Assembly (NCBI GenBank): GCA_019695185.1
Contig: JAIBAN010000057.1
Coordinates: forward strand, 1 to 53,675
Direction of reading: 5' to 3'
Origin: Blastocatellia bacterium
GTDB taxonomy: Bacteria; Acidobacteriota; Blastocatellia; Chloracidobacteriales; Chloracidobacteriaceae
DNA length: 53,675 nucleotides
Below, in pieces: positions 53,290 through 53,675 of this stretch; within the stretch, counting starts at the first letter, position 1; each line of letters starts with the position of its first letter. The translations under genes and the position numbers were made by a program. The notes below the pieces were generated by a model. It worked only from the letters and a program-made list of their open reading frames with translations. It was not told the origin of the DNA and did not search any database.

Positions 53290-53675
53290 TTATGGAATCA
53301 AAGGTTCAATCTTGGGAAGATTGGATTTGAGCATGGCCCATCCCATCCCAATGTTGGTGCTCTTTTTCGTGACCAGCATGACCACTGCCTTTCCATCTTT
53401 CAGGGTTTTGGCAAAGTGGTAGTTATGGGCCGAAGTCACGTGAATTTCCTGAAAGTAATGTTCGTTATTTTCAGGAAGTCCCCGGTGGGCCCGTACCATT
53501 TGTTCAATCCGGCCAATGTTTGGCCCACGAAACAGGTCCATAGTGGCTGCGCAGGGTAAACGGGAACTAAATATTTCCGCATCAAAGGGATCGGCTGGCC
53601 GGGCAAAATCTGGTAGAAAGGCGTTTTCCCCATTTTTCACCCTTGGAGGCAGCCATGGCCAGTTTGCTGGAAACC
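53290..53675 (-). CDS. Roadblock/LC7-like protein (5' end outside window)
   Basis: The frame stays open to the window edge, so the start is upstream; an internal GTG at 53640 is possible but not needed. The end (HFAKTLKDGKAVVMLVTKKSTNIGMGWAMLKSNL) has the strand-loop-helix typical of roadblock/LC7 proteins, the regulators of Ras-like GTPases such as MglA. This is the third protein of this type in the window. The gene heads a minus-strand row with the kinase-like and phosphoesterase genes. Confidence 0.65.
   Translation of the reverse strand, partial: FPANWPWLPPRVKNGENAFLPDFARPADPFDAEIFSSRLPCAATMDLFRGPNIGRIEQMVRAHRGLPENNEHYFQEIHVTSAHNYHFAKTLKDGKAVVMLVTKKSTNIGMGWAMLKSNLPKIEPLIP

Noticed and set aside
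1..53675. tRNA, rRNA, insertion sequences or prophage genes.
   Set aside because: No cloverleaf, rRNA core sequence, transposase or phage motif was recognised on either strand, though a small RNA gene could be missed by eye.

Overview
The window (about 54 kb, moderately GC-rich, densely coding) looks like chromosome or large-replicon DNA of a free-living, non-proteobacterial bacterium. It carries a multiheme cytochrome, a multidomain PKS/fatty-acid-type synthase, a CHAT-TPR protein, a beta-propeller sensor kinase, two ECF sigma/anti-sigma modules, roadblock/LC7 proteins and abundant short intergenic repeats. This mix, and repeats such as GGACTGA and CGCAGAGGCGCAGAG, make me think of Acidobacteriota (Blastocatellia-like). 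That is an impression, not a proof. No tRNA, rRNA, insertion sequence or CRISPR array was recognised.

Left part (1-20.5 kb): after the end of a NapC/NirT-type tetraheme cytochrome operon and a clear terminator comes a collinear five-gene lipid/polyketide cluster. Its genes are an acyl-CoA dehydrogenase; a 2892-residue KS-AT-KS-ACPx4-KR-DH synthase; a 1794-residue eukaryote-type multidomain acetyl-CoA carboxylase homologue whose biotin carboxylase part is degenerate; a Sfp-type phosphopantetheinyl transferase; and a 699-residue protein whose C-terminal half resembles cyanobacterial acyl-ACP reductase, including its catalytic Cys. A strong hairpin ends the cluster. The proposed flow is carboxylation of an extender, chain building and reduction on the synthase after PPTase activation, desaturation by the dehydrogenase, and release as a long-chain aldehyde or alcohol. 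Odd features are Thr in place of Ser at the prosthetic-group site of all four ACPs, and a different short repeat family at every gene junction, one of which also appears inside the ACP linkers.

Middle part (20.6-37.1 kb): a parA-parB pair is followed by two copies of a 20-bp perfect palindrome, good centromere (parS-like) candidates, with a 99-bp inverted-repeat element between them. Next come an MgtC/DUF4010 membrane protein, a ketopantoate-reductase-like enzyme, a sensor kinase/response regulator pair with roadblock domains, a tandem universal stress protein, a fasciclin protein next to a SigK/RskA-like sigma/anti-sigma pair, and a second ECF sigma with a zinc-finger/FecR anti-sigma and a redoxin lipoprotein.

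Right part (37.2-53.7 kb): an exported PQQ-like beta-propeller protein, a Nudix hydrolase, an exported TPR-CHAT protein with eleven 42-residue repeats, a DinB-like protein, an ACP-FAAL-PlsC fusion (possibly a partner of the lipid cluster), a 1448-residue propeller/PAS sensor kinase, a metallophosphoesterase, a kinase-fold-like protein and a roadblock protein cut by the window edge.
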